64,000 bases of DNA from Paractinoplanes rishiriensis (lineage in GTDB: Bacteria; Actinomycetota; Actinomycetes; Mycobacteriales; Micromonosporaceae): the NCBI RefSeq assembly GCF_016862375.1, contig NZ_BOMV01000001.1:62001-126000 (forward strand). The letters run 5' to 3'. Of the stretch, positions 49,853 through 58,326 are shown in pieces. The notes below the pieces were generated by a model, which was given only the letters and a program-made list of their open reading frames with translations, was not told where the DNA came from and did no database searches. Position 1 is the stretch's first letter. Each line of letters opens with the position of its first letter. The position numbers and the translations under genes are program-made.

Positions 49853-50566
49853 ATGCCAAAAATCAACGTGTACCTGCCTGACGATCTGGCCGACGCCGTC
49901 CGCGAGACGGGAGTGCCGGTTTCCGCCGTCTGCCAGCGAGCCCTGGAGGCGGCCGTACGCCGGATAACCGCCATCCGCGAGGCCGTCGTGGGCGATGTGG
50001 ATCTCGCGGCGGTGACCGGCCAGCTCAGCAGCTTCACCGCCCGCCTGGTGAGCGTCGTCAACCTGGCCGTCGAACGCGCCAAGGCCGGCGGGGCCGCCAC
50101 CGTGACCACGGGCGACCTGCTCGCCGGCGTCCTGGCCGAGAACGGCAACCTGGCGCTGCAGATCCTCACCGCCATGGAAGTCTCCCCCGGCTCGCTGACC
50201 GCACCCACCACCGCCGAGCGCGGCCCCGGCTCCGGCGACGGCCTGCGGTTCAGCCTGCCGGCCGCCACCGTGCTGGAGCAGACCGCCGGTGAGGCGGTCG
50301 GGCTCGGCCACAACTACGTGGGTTGTGAGCACCTGCTGATCGCCCTGGCCGGCGAGCCGGACGGGGCGGCCGGCGCGCTGCTGCGCGAACGCGGCATCGA
50401 CGCCCGCGGTGCCCGGCGTGCGGTGTCCGCGGCCCTCGCCGGGTACGTGCATCTCCGCGCCAACATCGCGAGCGCGCCACCGACTGGCCTGCTCGGCGCG
50501 GTGCGGGCCGAACTGGCGCCGCTGATCGAACGGATCGAGCGGCTGGAAGCGAAGGTCAGCTCTTGA
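49853..50566 (+). CDS. RHH-like N-terminus plus Clp N-domain protein
   Basis: Protein of 237 aa. The first ~40 residues (KINVYLPDDLADAVRETG … VSAVCQRALEAAVRRI) resemble a ribbon-helix-helix DNA-binding antitoxin-like domain. Two Clp N-terminal (Clp R) repeats follow, for example VTTGDLLAGVLAENGNLALQ and VGCEHLLIALAGEPDGAAG. There is no AAA+ ATPase module, so it is not a ClpC/ClpB chaperone. It lies on the strand opposite to the flanking aroK and aroB, and its 3' end overlaps aroK by 11 bp. It may be an autoregulated DNA-binding adaptor; function unknown. Confidence 0.75.
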   Translation: MPKINVYLPDDLADAVRETGVPVSAVCQRALEAAVRRITAIREAVVGDVDLAAVTGQLSSFTARLVSVVNLAVERAKAGGAATVTTGDLLAGVLAENGNLALQILTAMEVSPGSLTAPTTAERGPGSGDGLRFSLPAATVLEQTAGEAVGLGHNYVGCEHLLIALAGEPDGAAGALLRERGIDARGARRAVSAALAGYVHLRANIASAPPTGLLGAVRAELAPLIERIERLEAKVSS

Positions 50567-51059
50567 GCAGGGCCGCTATCTCGGCCGCGATGTCGTCGGG
50601 CTCGCGGCCGTCGGTCACCACCGTGTGGGTGGCCACCTCGGCGTACAGCGGCCGGCGCTGGTCGAGCAGGTATTTCAGGGTGGCCCGCGGGTTCATCGCC
50701 AACAGGGGGCGGCCACCGCCCAGACCGACCCGCTTGAGCGCGTCGGTCAGCTCGACCGACAAATAGACGACGGTGTGCTCGCGCAGCAGCGTGCGGGTGT
50801 CCTCGCTGAGCACCGCGCCGCCGCCCAGCGCGAGCACGCCGTCGAAGTCGCGCAGGCTCTCGGCGATCGTGGCCCGCTCGATGGCCCGGAACGCGTCCTC
50901 GCCGTCGTCGACGAAGATGTCCGGGATCGGCCGGCCCTCGCGCGCCACGATGATCGCGTCGGTGTCCGCGAACGGCACGCCGAGCAGCGCCGCGACCGCC
51001 TCGCCGACCGTGGACTTGCCGGCACCCGGAGCGCCGACCACCACCGCGGCCGGCGCCAT
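50556..51059 (-). CDS. aroK: Shikimate kinase
   Basis: Phosphorylates shikimate with ATP, 167 aa. The P-loop is GAPGAGKSTVGEAVAALL, the shikimate site includes FADTDAIIV with the conserved Asp pair, and LGGGAVLSEDTRTLL is the GGG loop. The lid contains RPLLAMNPRATL. Its ATG overlaps the aroC stop by one base. Transcription from here runs into the antisense RHH/Clp-N gene. Confidence 0.97.
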   Translation of the reverse strand: MAPAAVVVGAPGAGKSTVGEAVAALLGVPFADTDAIIVAREGRPIPDIFVDDGEDAFRAIERATIAESLRDFDGVLALGGGAVLSEDTRTLLREHTVVYLSVELTDALKRVGLGGGRPLLAMNPRATLKYLLDQRRPLYAEVATHTVVTDGREPDDIAAEIAALLKS

Positions 51060-52237
51060 CAGCGGATCACCAGCGAGTCCAGGTATCCGGCCAGGTTGCG
51101 GCGGATCTCGGCGACCGAGTCACCGCCGAACTTCTCGGTGGCCGCCTCGGCCAGCACCAGGGCCACCATCGCCTCGGCCACCACCGCGCCGGCCGGCACC
51201 GCGCAGACGTCCGACCGCTGGTTGATCGCGGTGGCCGGCTCGCCGGTGGTCACGTCGACGGTCTGCAGCGCCCGATTGAGCGAGGAGATCGGCTTGAGCG
51301 CGGCCCGGACCCGCAGCGGCTCGCCGTTGGTGATCCCGCCCTCGAGCCCGCCGGCCCGGTCGGTGACCCGGCGGACGCCGTCGGCGGTCGGGATGATCTC
51401 GTCGTGCGCCACCGAGCCGCGCGAGCGGGCCTGGGTGAAGCCGTCGCCGATCTCGACGCCCTTGACGGACTGGATCGACATCAGCGCGGCGGCCAGCCGG
51501 GAGTCGAGCTTGCGGTCCCACTGGACGTGCGAGCCGAGGCCCGGCGGCACCCCGTAGGCCAGCACCTCGACGATGCCGCCCAGGGTGTCGGCGTCCTTCT
51601 TGGCGGCGTCGACCTCGGCCACCATCCGCGCGCTGGCCTCCGGGTCGAGGCAGCGCAGCGGGTCGGCGTCGATGCGTTCGGCGTCCTCGGGTTTGGGAAT
51701 GAGGCCGGTCTTGGCGGCCACCGAGCCCAGCTCGATCACATGCGAGACGATCTCGATGCCGAGCGCCTGCCGGATCAGCGCCTTGGCCACCACGCCGACC
51801 GCGACCCGGGCCGCGGTCTCCCGGGCACTGGCGCGCTCCAGGATCGGCCGGGCGTCGGTGTGCCCGTACTTCTGCATGCCGGCCAGGTCGGCGTGCCCGG
51901 GACGGGGCCGGGTGAGCGGGGCGTTGCGGGACTGGGCGGCCAGTTCCTCGGGGTCGACCGGGTCGGCGGCCATCACGGTTTCCCACTTGGGCCACTCACT
52001 GTTGCCCACCCGGATCGCGACCGGGCTGCCCAGCGTGAGCCCGTGCCGGAGACCGCCGATGACCTCGACGACGTCCTGCTCGAACTTCATCCGGGCGCCA
52101 CGACCGTAGCCGAGCCGGCGGCGCGTGAGATCACGGCCGATCTCCTCGGTCGTCACCTCGACCCCGGCGGGCACTCCCTCGAGGAGCGCGACAAGGGCGG
52201 GTCCGTGCGATTCACCTGCGGTAAGCCAGCGCAACAC
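51059..52237 (-). CDS. aroC: Chorismate synthase
   Basis: Last common step of aromatic synthesis, making chorismate from EPSP with reduced FMN. The product is 392 aa from GTG 52237 ([16 protein letters not shown]), the conserved N-terminus. Other signatures are [50 protein letters not shown] and the C-terminal Arg/Asp active-site region. No Shine-Dalgarno precedes the start; instead a perfect 21-bp palindrome covers it, which suggests a leaderless, operator-controlled transcript. Upstream open codons are probably not translated. Confidence 0.96.
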   Translation of the reverse strand: MLRWLTAGESHGPALVALLEGVPAGVEVTTEEIGRDLTRRRLGYGRGARMKFEQDVVEVIGGLRHGLTLGSPVAIRVGNSEWPKWETVMAADPVDPEELAAQSRNAPLTRPRPGHADLAGMQKYGHTDARPILERASARETAARVAVGVVAKALIRQALGIEIVSHVIELGSVAAKTGLIPKPEDAERIDADPLRCLDPEASARMVAEVDAAKKDADTLGGIVEVLAYGVPPGLGSHVQWDRKLDSRLAAALMSIQSVKGVEIGDGFTQARSRGSVAHDEIIPTADGVRRVTDRAGGLEGGITNGEPLRVRAALKPISSLNRALQTVDVTTGEPATAINQRSDVCAVPAGAVVAEAMVALVLAEAATEKFGGDSVAEIRRNLAGYLDSLVIR

Positions 52238-52256
52238 GTGCCACAGTGTGGCACGT
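52236..52256. promoter_or_regulatory. 21-bp perfect palindrome over the aroC start codon
   Basis: ACGTGCCACA-G-TGTGGCACGT, two 10-bp arms around one base, covers two bases of the aroC GTG start codon and the 19 bp upstream. It is flanked by GCAAC on one side and an offset GTTGC on the other. The symmetry fits a dimeric repressor site; the regulator is unknown. Confidence 0.65.
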
Positions 52257-52318
52257 TGCACGCCGGTGCCGCCGGTCCCCCGCCGTCGTCCCGCCCAGCG
52301 GAACACCCAGCGGAACAC

Positions 52319-53122
52319 TCAGCGGCGGCTGGCCGCCTCGAACAGCGCCGCCCGCATCGCCGCCTCCGGAGCGGGAGCGATCCCGGTGAATTGCTCGAAC
52401 TGGCTGAGCGCCTGGGCCAGCAGCAGGTCGAGGCCGGACACCACGGGAACGCCCTGCGCGGACGCGGCGGCAGCCAGCGGGGTCGGCCACGGGTCGTAGA
52501 TCGCGTCGAACAGCACGGTTCCGGGCCGCCAGGCCACCTCGGCGGCCAGGTGGTCGGCCGCGCCCTTGGGCACCGTGGAGATCACCGCGTCGGCCTCGAA
52601 CAGCTTCGCCGCGTCGGCCCACTCGCCGCCGGCCAGCCCGATGCCGAGCGCCTCGGCGGCCGGCCGCAGCTCCTCGCGCACCTCGGGCCGCCGGGTCACC
52701 ACGGTCACCTCGGTCGCGCCCAGCTGGGCGGCCGCGCCGAGGGCGGCCCGGCAGGTGCCGCCGCCGCCCAGCACGGTCACGCTCGGCTCCGGGCACAGAC
52801 CGGCCTCGCGCAGCACCCGGACCATGCCGGTGACGTCGGTGTTGTCCGCGTACCAGCCGTCGCCGCGCCGCACCAGCGTGTTGGCGGCGCCGGTGGCCCG
52901 CGCGACCGGCGACGCGGCGCCGGCCACCCGCAGCGCCTCGGCCTTGAGCGGCATGGTCAGCGACAGCCCGGCCCACTCCGGGCCGAGACCCGCCAGCAGG
53001 CCGGCCAGGCCGGCCTCGCCGCACTCGATCGCGACATAGCTCCACCCGGACAACCCGGCGGCCGCGAACCCGGCGTTGTGGATCACCGGCGAGAGCGAGT
53101 GCGCGATCGGCTGGCCCAGCAC
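52319..53122 (-). CDS. aroE: Shikimate dehydrogenase
   Basis: NADPH-dependent reduction of dehydroshikimate, at least 267 aa. Shikimate-binding IAHSLSPVIHNAGF, the catalytic-Lys region SLTMPLKAEAL, NTDVTGMVRVL and the Rossmann loop VLGGGGTCRAAL are all present. The first canonical start is GTG 53122, but this trims the first β-strand. The frame continues upstream with TITTRRAAVLGQP up to a CTG (53147-53149) that overlaps the mltG stop as CTGA, a possible non-canonical start giving nine more residues. It ends 81 bp before the aroC start. Confidence 0.94.
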   Translation of the reverse strand: MLGQPIAHSLSPVIHNAGFAAAGLSGWSYVAIECGEAGLAGLLAGLGPEWAGLSLTMPLKAEALRVAGAASPVARATGAANTLVRRGDGWYADNTDVTGMVRVLREAGLCPEPSVTVLGGGGTCRAALGAAAQLGATEVTVVTRRPEVREELRPAAEALGIGLAGGEWADAAKLFEADAVISTVPKGAADHLAAEVAWRPGTVLFDAIYDPWPTPLAAAASAQGVPVVSGLDLLLAQALSQFEQFTGIAPAPEAAMRAALFEAASRR

Positions 53123-53145
53123 CGCGGCGCGGCGTGTGGTGATCG

Positions 53146-54330
53146 TCAGCAGAGTGGGACCCCGTTCTTGCAGGCGGTCTGGATGTTCTTCTGGTGCTGC
53201 CCGTAGTCCTCGGTGAAGGCCGAGTTGCCGTCCCGGTCGATCGCCACGAAGTACACGTAGTTACCGGAGGCCGGTTTCATGGCGGCCTCGAGCGCGGACT
53301 TGCCAGGGCTGTTGATCGGCCCGGCCGGGAGCCCGCGCTTGCTCTTGGTGTTGTACGGGTTCTTCGGGTCGTCGAGTTCCTGCGCCGTGAGCTCGCCAGA
53401 GTGCTTCGCGCTCTTGCCGTTGAGGTCGAGCCAGTAGTTCGCGGTCACGTCGAACTCGAGCGGCATGTTGGCCTTGTAGGCCCGGTTGTAGGCGACCCGG
53501 GCCACCTTGGGCAGGTCCTTGGGTACGCCGGCCTCGGCCTGCGACAGCGAGGCCACGATCAGTCCTTCGAACGGCGACACCGACAGGTTGTTCTGCACGC
53601 CGTCGACGAATCCCAGTTCGGTGGCGACCGTGACGAACCGCTTCACCATCACCTGCAAAATCTGCTTCGCGGTGAGTTTCGGGTCGAATTCGTACGTATC
53701 GGGAAAGAGGAACCCCTCGACGGACTTCCGCGCCTGCTGATCGTCCCGGCGGTTGAACCAGAAGCCCGGCACGCCGAGATCCTCGGGATTCTTCGCGGCG
53801 GTCTCGAAGTCCTTCACCGGGATGTTGGTGGCCTTCGCGAGCAGTTCGTACGTCTGTTTCGCGGTTTTGCCCTCGGGGATGGTGATACCCGCGGTGACCC
53901 TGTTCTTCGGGTCCAGCAGCATGTCGACGGCATTCTTGGCCGACATCTGCTTCCGCATGTTGTAGGTGCCGGATTGGATGTTCTTGCCCCGCGGGTTCTC
54001 GTTCGCGGCATTGACGAACGCCTTTGTGCTCTTCACCACATCGGCGTCCACGAGCGTGTTGCCGATGTCGGTCAGCGTCGCGTTCTTCTCGATGGTGACC
54101 TGCACCGTTCCGGTGCCCGGACCGTCGTAGTCGGCCGCCGTGAAGAAGCCCTTGACCTTGTTGTAGCCGAAGAACACGCCGCCACCGAGCACGGCAAGCA
54201 GGACAAAAGCCATTAAGAACGCGACGCCGGACTTGCCCGAGCTCTTCTTGCCGCCGCGGCCACCTCGCCGGTGCCGTGGTCGGCCGCGCTCGGCATGCTC
54301 GTCGAACGCCAAGTCCAGCTCGTCGATCAT
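53146..54330 (-). CDS. mltG: Endolytic murein transglycosylase MltG
   Basis: Inner-membrane enzyme that cuts nascent peptidoglycan and sets glycan length; 394 aa. A cytosolic basic N-terminus (~33 residues, RGRPRHRRGGRGGKKSSGKSG) precedes one transmembrane helix (~36-56), a LysM-like region (~70-145), and the YceG-type catalytic domain. The catalytic Glu is in IVASLSQAEAGVP, and NTKSKRGLPAGPINSPG and AIDRDGNSAFTEDYGQH match conserved late motifs. The ATG overlaps the ruvX stop (ATGA). Confidence 0.95.
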   Translation of the reverse strand: MIDELDLAFDEHAERGRPRHRRGGRGGKKSSGKSGVAFLMAFVLLAVLGGGVFFGYNKVKGFFTAADYDGPGTGTVQVTIEKNATLTDIGNTLVDADVVKSTKAFVNAANENPRGKNIQSGTYNMRKQMSAKNAVDMLLDPKNRVTAGITIPEGKTAKQTYELLAKATNIPVKDFETAAKNPEDLGVPGFWFNRRDDQQARKSVEGFLFPDTYEFDPKLTAKQILQVMVKRFVTVATELGFVDGVQNNLSVSPFEGLIVASLSQAEAGVPKDLPKVARVAYNRAYKANMPLEFDVTANYWLDLNGKSAKHSGELTAQELDDPKNPYNTKSKRGLPAGPINSPGKSALEAAMKPASGNYVYFVAIDRDGNSAFTEDYGQHQKNIQTACKNGVPLC

Positions 54331-54785
54331 CTCTGCCTCCGCTGCGCGTCCAGCCAGCCCTGGAGGATCTCCACCGCGGCCGCCTGATCGACGACCGCCC
54401 GTTGCCGCTTACCCCGGACGCCACGTTCGGCGAGCCTGCGGGTTGCGACCACGGTCGACATCCTCTCGTCCGCCAGAACGATCGGCACCGCGCCGACCGC
54501 TTCCGCCAGTCGCCCAGCGTACGCACGAATGTCGATGGCGGCAGGGCCCTCGGCGCCATTGAGGCGCACGGGAAGCCCCACCACGATCCCGACCGCCTCG
54601 TGTTCCCCCACGAGACGAACGAGCTCGGCTATATCGCCGGGCACGGCATCGGGTGCCGCGCCCATGTCACGGGGCACCGTGACCAGGGGGGTGGCCAGGA
54701 TCCCGTCAGGGTCGCTGACCGCGACCCCGACGCGCACCTTACCGACATCAACGCCCAGCCGCCTACCCCGCGACAAAGCGCTCAT
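54327..54785 (-). CDS. ruvX: RuvX/YqgF-family putative Holliday junction resolvase
   Basis: RNase H-fold protein of 152 aa, linked in other bacteria to pre-16S rRNA processing. The N-terminal strand GVDVGKVRVGVAVSDPDG carries the first catalytic Asp, VVGLPVRLNGAEG lies in the middle, and DERMSTVVATRRL near the C-terminus gives the late acidic residue. It lies 23 bp after alaS and overlaps mltG. Confidence 0.95.
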   Translation of the reverse strand: MSALSRGRRLGVDVGKVRVGVAVSDPDGILATPLVTVPRDMGAAPDAVPGDIAELVRLVGEHEAVGIVVGLPVRLNGAEGPAAIDIRAYAGRLAEAVGAVPIVLADERMSTVVATRRLAERGVRGKRQRAVVDQAAAVEILQGWLDAQRRQR

Positions 54786-54808
54786 TCGGTTGCCCCCTTA
54801 AGTTTCGC

Positions 54809-57493
54809 TTACCCGGCGGCGTCGACCACCGCCTGCTCCACGGCCGCCAGCAGCGCCGGAACCTGGTCGGCCGGCACGCCGCCACCCTGCGCCAGATCGG
54901 CGTTGCCGCCGCCCCGGCCGGAGAGCGCGCCCTTGACCAGATCCGCCGCGGACAGCCCGCGACTCTTGGCCGCACCGTTGACCGCCACGATCAGCGACGC
55001 CTTGCCGTTGGCCCGGGCCGCGACCGCGACGACCGCGGGACGCACCGAGTCGATCTTGCCCCGGATCTCCTGGGCCAGCGTACGCACGTCGTTGCCGGCC
55101 GCGCCCTCGGGTGCCTCGGTGCCGACGTACGCGACGCCACGCAGGTCACGCGCCTGCCCGGCGAGCGCACCGGCACCACCGAGCACCATCTGCGCGCGCA
55201 GCTTCTCGAGCTCTTTCTCGGCGTCGCGCAGCGCCGTGACGGTCTGCTCGACCCGGTCGGCGACCTGGTCACCGGGCACCCGGAACAGCTCCGCGAGCCG
55301 GCTCACCAGCAGGTGTTCCTTGGCCAGGAAGCCGAACGCGTCGATGCCGACCAGCGCCTCGACCCGGCGCACGCCGGAGCCGATCGAGGACTCGTGCAGG
55401 ATCTTCACGAGCCCCAGCTGCCCCGAACGGGCGACGTGGGTTCCGCCACACAGTTCCCGCGCATAGTCGCCGACTTCAACCACGCGGACCTCATCGCCGT
55501 ACTTCTCCCCGAAGAGGGCCATCGCGCCCAACCGGCGCGCTTCCGCCTGGGAGGTGATGAACGCGTGTACCTCGAGGTCGCGCAGCAGCACCTCGTTGAC
55601 CTGCTGCTCGACGTCGTGCAGTACCGCGGGCGAGACGGCCCCCGGGGTGTTGAAGTCGAACCGCAGCCGGCCCGGCGCGTTCAGCGAACCCGCCTGGGTC
55701 GCGGACTCGCCGAGGAACGCCCGCATGGTCTGGTGGACCAGGTGGGTCGCGGTGTGCGAGCGGGAGATCGCCTTGCGCCGGGTCACGTCGATCTCGGCGA
55801 GGCCGCTCTCACCCGCGCGCACCTCGCCACGGACGACCCGCGCCTTGTGCACGATCAGGCCCGGGAGGGGCTGCTGCACGTCGACGACCTCGACCTGGCC
55901 GCCGCCCACGTTGATCACGCCGGTGTCGGCCTGCTGGCCACCGCCCTCGGCGTAGAACGGGGTGGAGTCGAGGACCAGTTCGACGAAGTCACCCTCGCCG
56001 GCCACCTCGATCCGGCCGCTGCTGCCGATCAGCGCGCGCACCCGGGACTCGCGGGTGACCTCCTGGTAGCCGGTGAACTCGACCGGGCCGCCCGCATCCA
56101 GCGCGCTGCGGTACGCCGACAGGTCAGCGTGGCCGGTCTTGCGCGCCGCCGCGTCGGCCTTCGCCATCGCCTGCTGCTCGGTCATCAGCCGCCGGAAGCC
56201 GGCCTCGTCGACCGACAGGCCCTGCTCGCCGACGATCTCCAGGGTCAGGTCGATCGGGAAGCCGTACGTGTCGTGCAGCTGGAACGCCTGCGCGCCGGAC
56301 AGCTGCTTGCCGCCCGACTTGCGGGTCTCAGTGATCGCGGTGTCCAGGATCGTGGTGCCCTGCCGCAAGGTCGACAGGAACGAGTCCTCCTCCGCGTACG
56401 CGTACGAGGAGATCCGGCCGAACTCCTCGGCCAGCTCCGGGTACGACGGCGCCATGCAGTCGCGCGCCACCGGCAGCAGCTCGGGCAGTGCGGGCGCCTG
56501 CCAGCCCAGCAACCGGATCGACCGGATCGCCCGGCGCATGATCCGCCGCAGCACGTAACCGCGACCCTCGTTGGACGGGGTCACGCCGTCGCCGATCAGC
56601 ATCAGCGCGGTCCGCACGTGGTCGGCGATCACCCGCAGCCGTACGTCGTCCGGGTGTGACTCCGCCGCCGAGTGGCCGGACTGCGCGCCGTAGCGCTTGC
56701 CGGTCATCTCCGCGGCCCGGGTCAGGATCGGGTAGACCTCGTCGATCTCGTACAGGTTGTCGACGCCCTGCAGGATCGACGCGATGCGCTCCAGGCCCAT
56801 GCCGGTGTCGATGTTCTGCTTCGGGAGGTCGCCGACGATCGTGAAGTCCTCCTTCGACTTCACGTCGGTGATCTCGTACTGCATGAAGACCAGGTTCCAG
56901 AACTCCAGGAACCGGTCCTCGTCCACCTCGGGGCCGCCGTCCTGGCCGTACGCCGGACCGCGGTCGTAGTAGAGCTCGGAGCACGGACCCGCCGGTCCCG
57001 GGATGCCCATCGACCAGAAGTTGTCCTTCTTGCCGCGGCGCACGATGCGCTCGGCCGGCAGCCCGGTCTGCTTCCAGATCTCGATGGCCTCGTCGTCGTC
57101 GAGGTAGACGGTCGCCCAGATCTTGTCCGGGTCGAGCCCGAAGCCGCCCTCGGACTGCGGCCTGGTGGACAGCTCCCACGCCAGCGGGATCGCCCCCGCC
57201 TTGAAGTAGTCGCCGAACGAGAAGTTGCCGTTCATCTGGAAGAACGTGCCGTGCCGCGACGTCTTGCCGACCTCGTCGATGTCCGGCGTCCGGATGCACT
57301 TCTGCACGCTCACCGCACGCTGGTAGGGCGGCGTGCGCTGACCCAGGAAGAACGGCACGAACTGCACCATGCCGGCGTTGATGAACAGCAGGTTGGGGTC
57401 GTCGATGGCCGGCAGCGGGGCACTCGGCACGACCGTGTGCCCGTTGGCCTCGAAATGCGCCAGATAGCGCCGCTTGATCTCCGCCGTCTTCAT
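54809..57493 (-). CDS. alaS: Alanine--tRNA ligase
   Basis: Charges tRNA-Ala and edits mischarged Ser/Gly; 894 aa. Class II core at the N-terminus ([40 protein letters not shown]). The editing domain carries the metal site HTATHLVH and the later [12 protein letters not shown]-Ala domain with coiled coil ([18 protein letters not shown]) and a DHHA1-like end [13 protein letters not shown] follow. The start overlaps the small membrane protein gene by 4 bp. Confidence 0.99.
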   Translation of the reverse strand: MKTAEIKRRYLAHFEANGHTVVPSAPLPAIDDPNLLFINAGMVQFVPFFLGQRTPPYQRAVSVQKCIRTPDIDEVGKTSRHGTFFQMNGNFSFGDYFKAGAIPLAWELSTRPQSEGGFGLDPDKIWATVYLDDDEAIEIWKQTGLPAERIVRRGKKDNFWSMGIPGPAGPCSELYYDRGPAYGQDGGPEVDEDRFLEFWNLVFMQYEITDVKSKEDFTIVGDLPKQNIDTGMGLERIASILQGVDNLYEIDEVYPILTRAAEMTGKRYGAQSGHSAAESHPDDVRLRVIADHVRTALMLIGDGVTPSNEGRGYVLRRIMRRAIRSIRLLGWQAPALPELLPVARDCMAPSYPELAEEFGRISSYAYAEEDSFLSTLRQGTTILDTAITETRKSGGKQLSGAQAFQLHDTYGFPIDLTLEIVGEQGLSVDEAGFRRLMTEQQAMAKADAAARKTGHADLSAYRSALDAGGPVEFTGYQEVTRESRVRALIGSSGRIEVAGEGDFVELVLDSTPFYAEGGGQQADTGVINVGGGQVEVVDVQQPLPGLIVHKARVVRGEVRAGESGLAEIDVTRRKAISRSHTATHLVHQTMRAFLGESATQAGSLNAPGRLRFDFNTPGAVSPAVLHDVEQQVNEVLLRDLEVHAFITSQAEARRLGAMALFGEKYGDEVRVVEVGDYARELCGGTHVARSGQLGLVKILHESSIGSGVRRVEALVGIDAFGFLAKEHLLVSRLAELFRVPGDQVADRVEQTVTALRDAEKELEKLRAQMVLGGAGALAGQARDLRGVAYVGTEAPEGAAGNDVRTLAQEIRGKIDSVRPAVVAVAARANGKASLIVAVNGAAKSRGLSAADLVKGALSGRGGGNADLAQGGGVPADQVPALLAAVEQAVVDAAG

Positions 57494-57768
57494 CGGTTCC
57501 CCTCCTGGCTGTCCCGATCGAGCTCGGTCAGCCCTTGGTCAAACAACTCGCCCTCGGCGAACGCCTGATTGATCTGCTGCTCCCGTTCGTGCATGCCGTC
57601 ACGGACGTCATCCACGAAGTTACGCATCGACTCGACCAGGCCGCCAGCGGATTCCGACAGCGAGGTGGCGATGCCCGACGGGGTGAACTCGTTCGCCTTA
57701 CGGGTGAGCTTGCGCACCACCAGGGCGCCGACGGCCAGGCCGACGCCCAGCCACAGCAGGCGCTTCAT
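57490..57768 (-). CDS. Small membrane-anchored protein (DUF6167-like)
   Basis: Protein of 92 aa starting with one transmembrane helix ([20 protein letters not shown]), followed by a soluble amphipathic stretch ([20 protein letters not shown]) and an acidic tail. It matches the short uncharacterised protein that usually precedes alaS in actinobacteria. The stop overlaps the alaS start (ATGA), so it may help set AlaRS translation. No function is known. Confidence 0.85.
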   Translation of the reverse strand: MKRLLWLGVGLAVGALVVRKLTRKANEFTPSGIATSLSESAGGLVESMRNFVDDVRDGMHEREQQINQAFAEGELFDQGLTELDRDSQEGNR

Positions 57769-57797
57769 AGTTGGCAGATTCCCTTTCGCTGGGAGGC

Positions 57798-58247
57798 TCA
57801 GCGGCCGGACTTGCGGCGCTGCTTGATCGTGGCGCGGACCTCGCGGTCCTCGTCGGCCCTACGCCGGCTGGCCACCGCCTTGCGCAGGCCGTACCCGAAG
57901 GAGGCGGCCTTGACCAGCGGGTTGGCCGCGGCCGCGGCCACGACCGTGGACAGGTTGGCTACGTTGGCGGTGACGTGCGCCGCGTGCTCGGTGATCGTGT
58001 CGACCTTGGCGAGCTGCACGTTGACACCGTCCAAAGAGACCTGGACCTGGCCGAGTGCGGTGTTCACATTCTCCACCGTCTCGTTCACGTTGCCCAGCAG
58101 CGGCCCGGTCCGGTCGGTGACCTCGTTGATCGCCCGGGTGGCAGCGTCCATCGTGCGGCCCAGCTTGAGCAGCGGGATGGCCAGCACGATGACGAGCATC
58201 AGGAAGGCGCCCGCCGCAATCAGACCTGCGATTTCTCCGGCGTCCAT
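57798..58247 (-). CDS. DUF948-family membrane protein
   Basis: Protein of 149 aa: an N-terminal transmembrane helix (~7-27, LIAAGAFLMLVIVLAIPLL), then a long heptad-like helix with repeated V/L/N spacing (VNETVENVNTALGQVQVSLD) typical of DUF948, then a basic C-terminus. It lies between the large repeat protein gene (79 bp upstream) and the DUF6167-like gene (29 bp downstream) in the same direction. Function unknown, possibly envelope-associated. Confidence 0.88.
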   Translation of the reverse strand: MDAGEIAGLIAAGAFLMLVIVLAIPLLKLGRTMDAATRAINEVTDRTGPLLGNVNETVENVNTALGQVQVSLDGVNVQLAKVDTITEHAAHVTANVANLSTVVAAAAANPLVKAASFGYGLRKAVASRRRADEDREVRATIKQRRKSGR

Positions 58248-58326
58248 CAGGCGCGTCTCCTCTGGGGGTGGTGTCGGGTTCGGCGAGTCAACGTGCAGAC
58301 CCTACCGTCCGTCACCGCCCCCCGCT

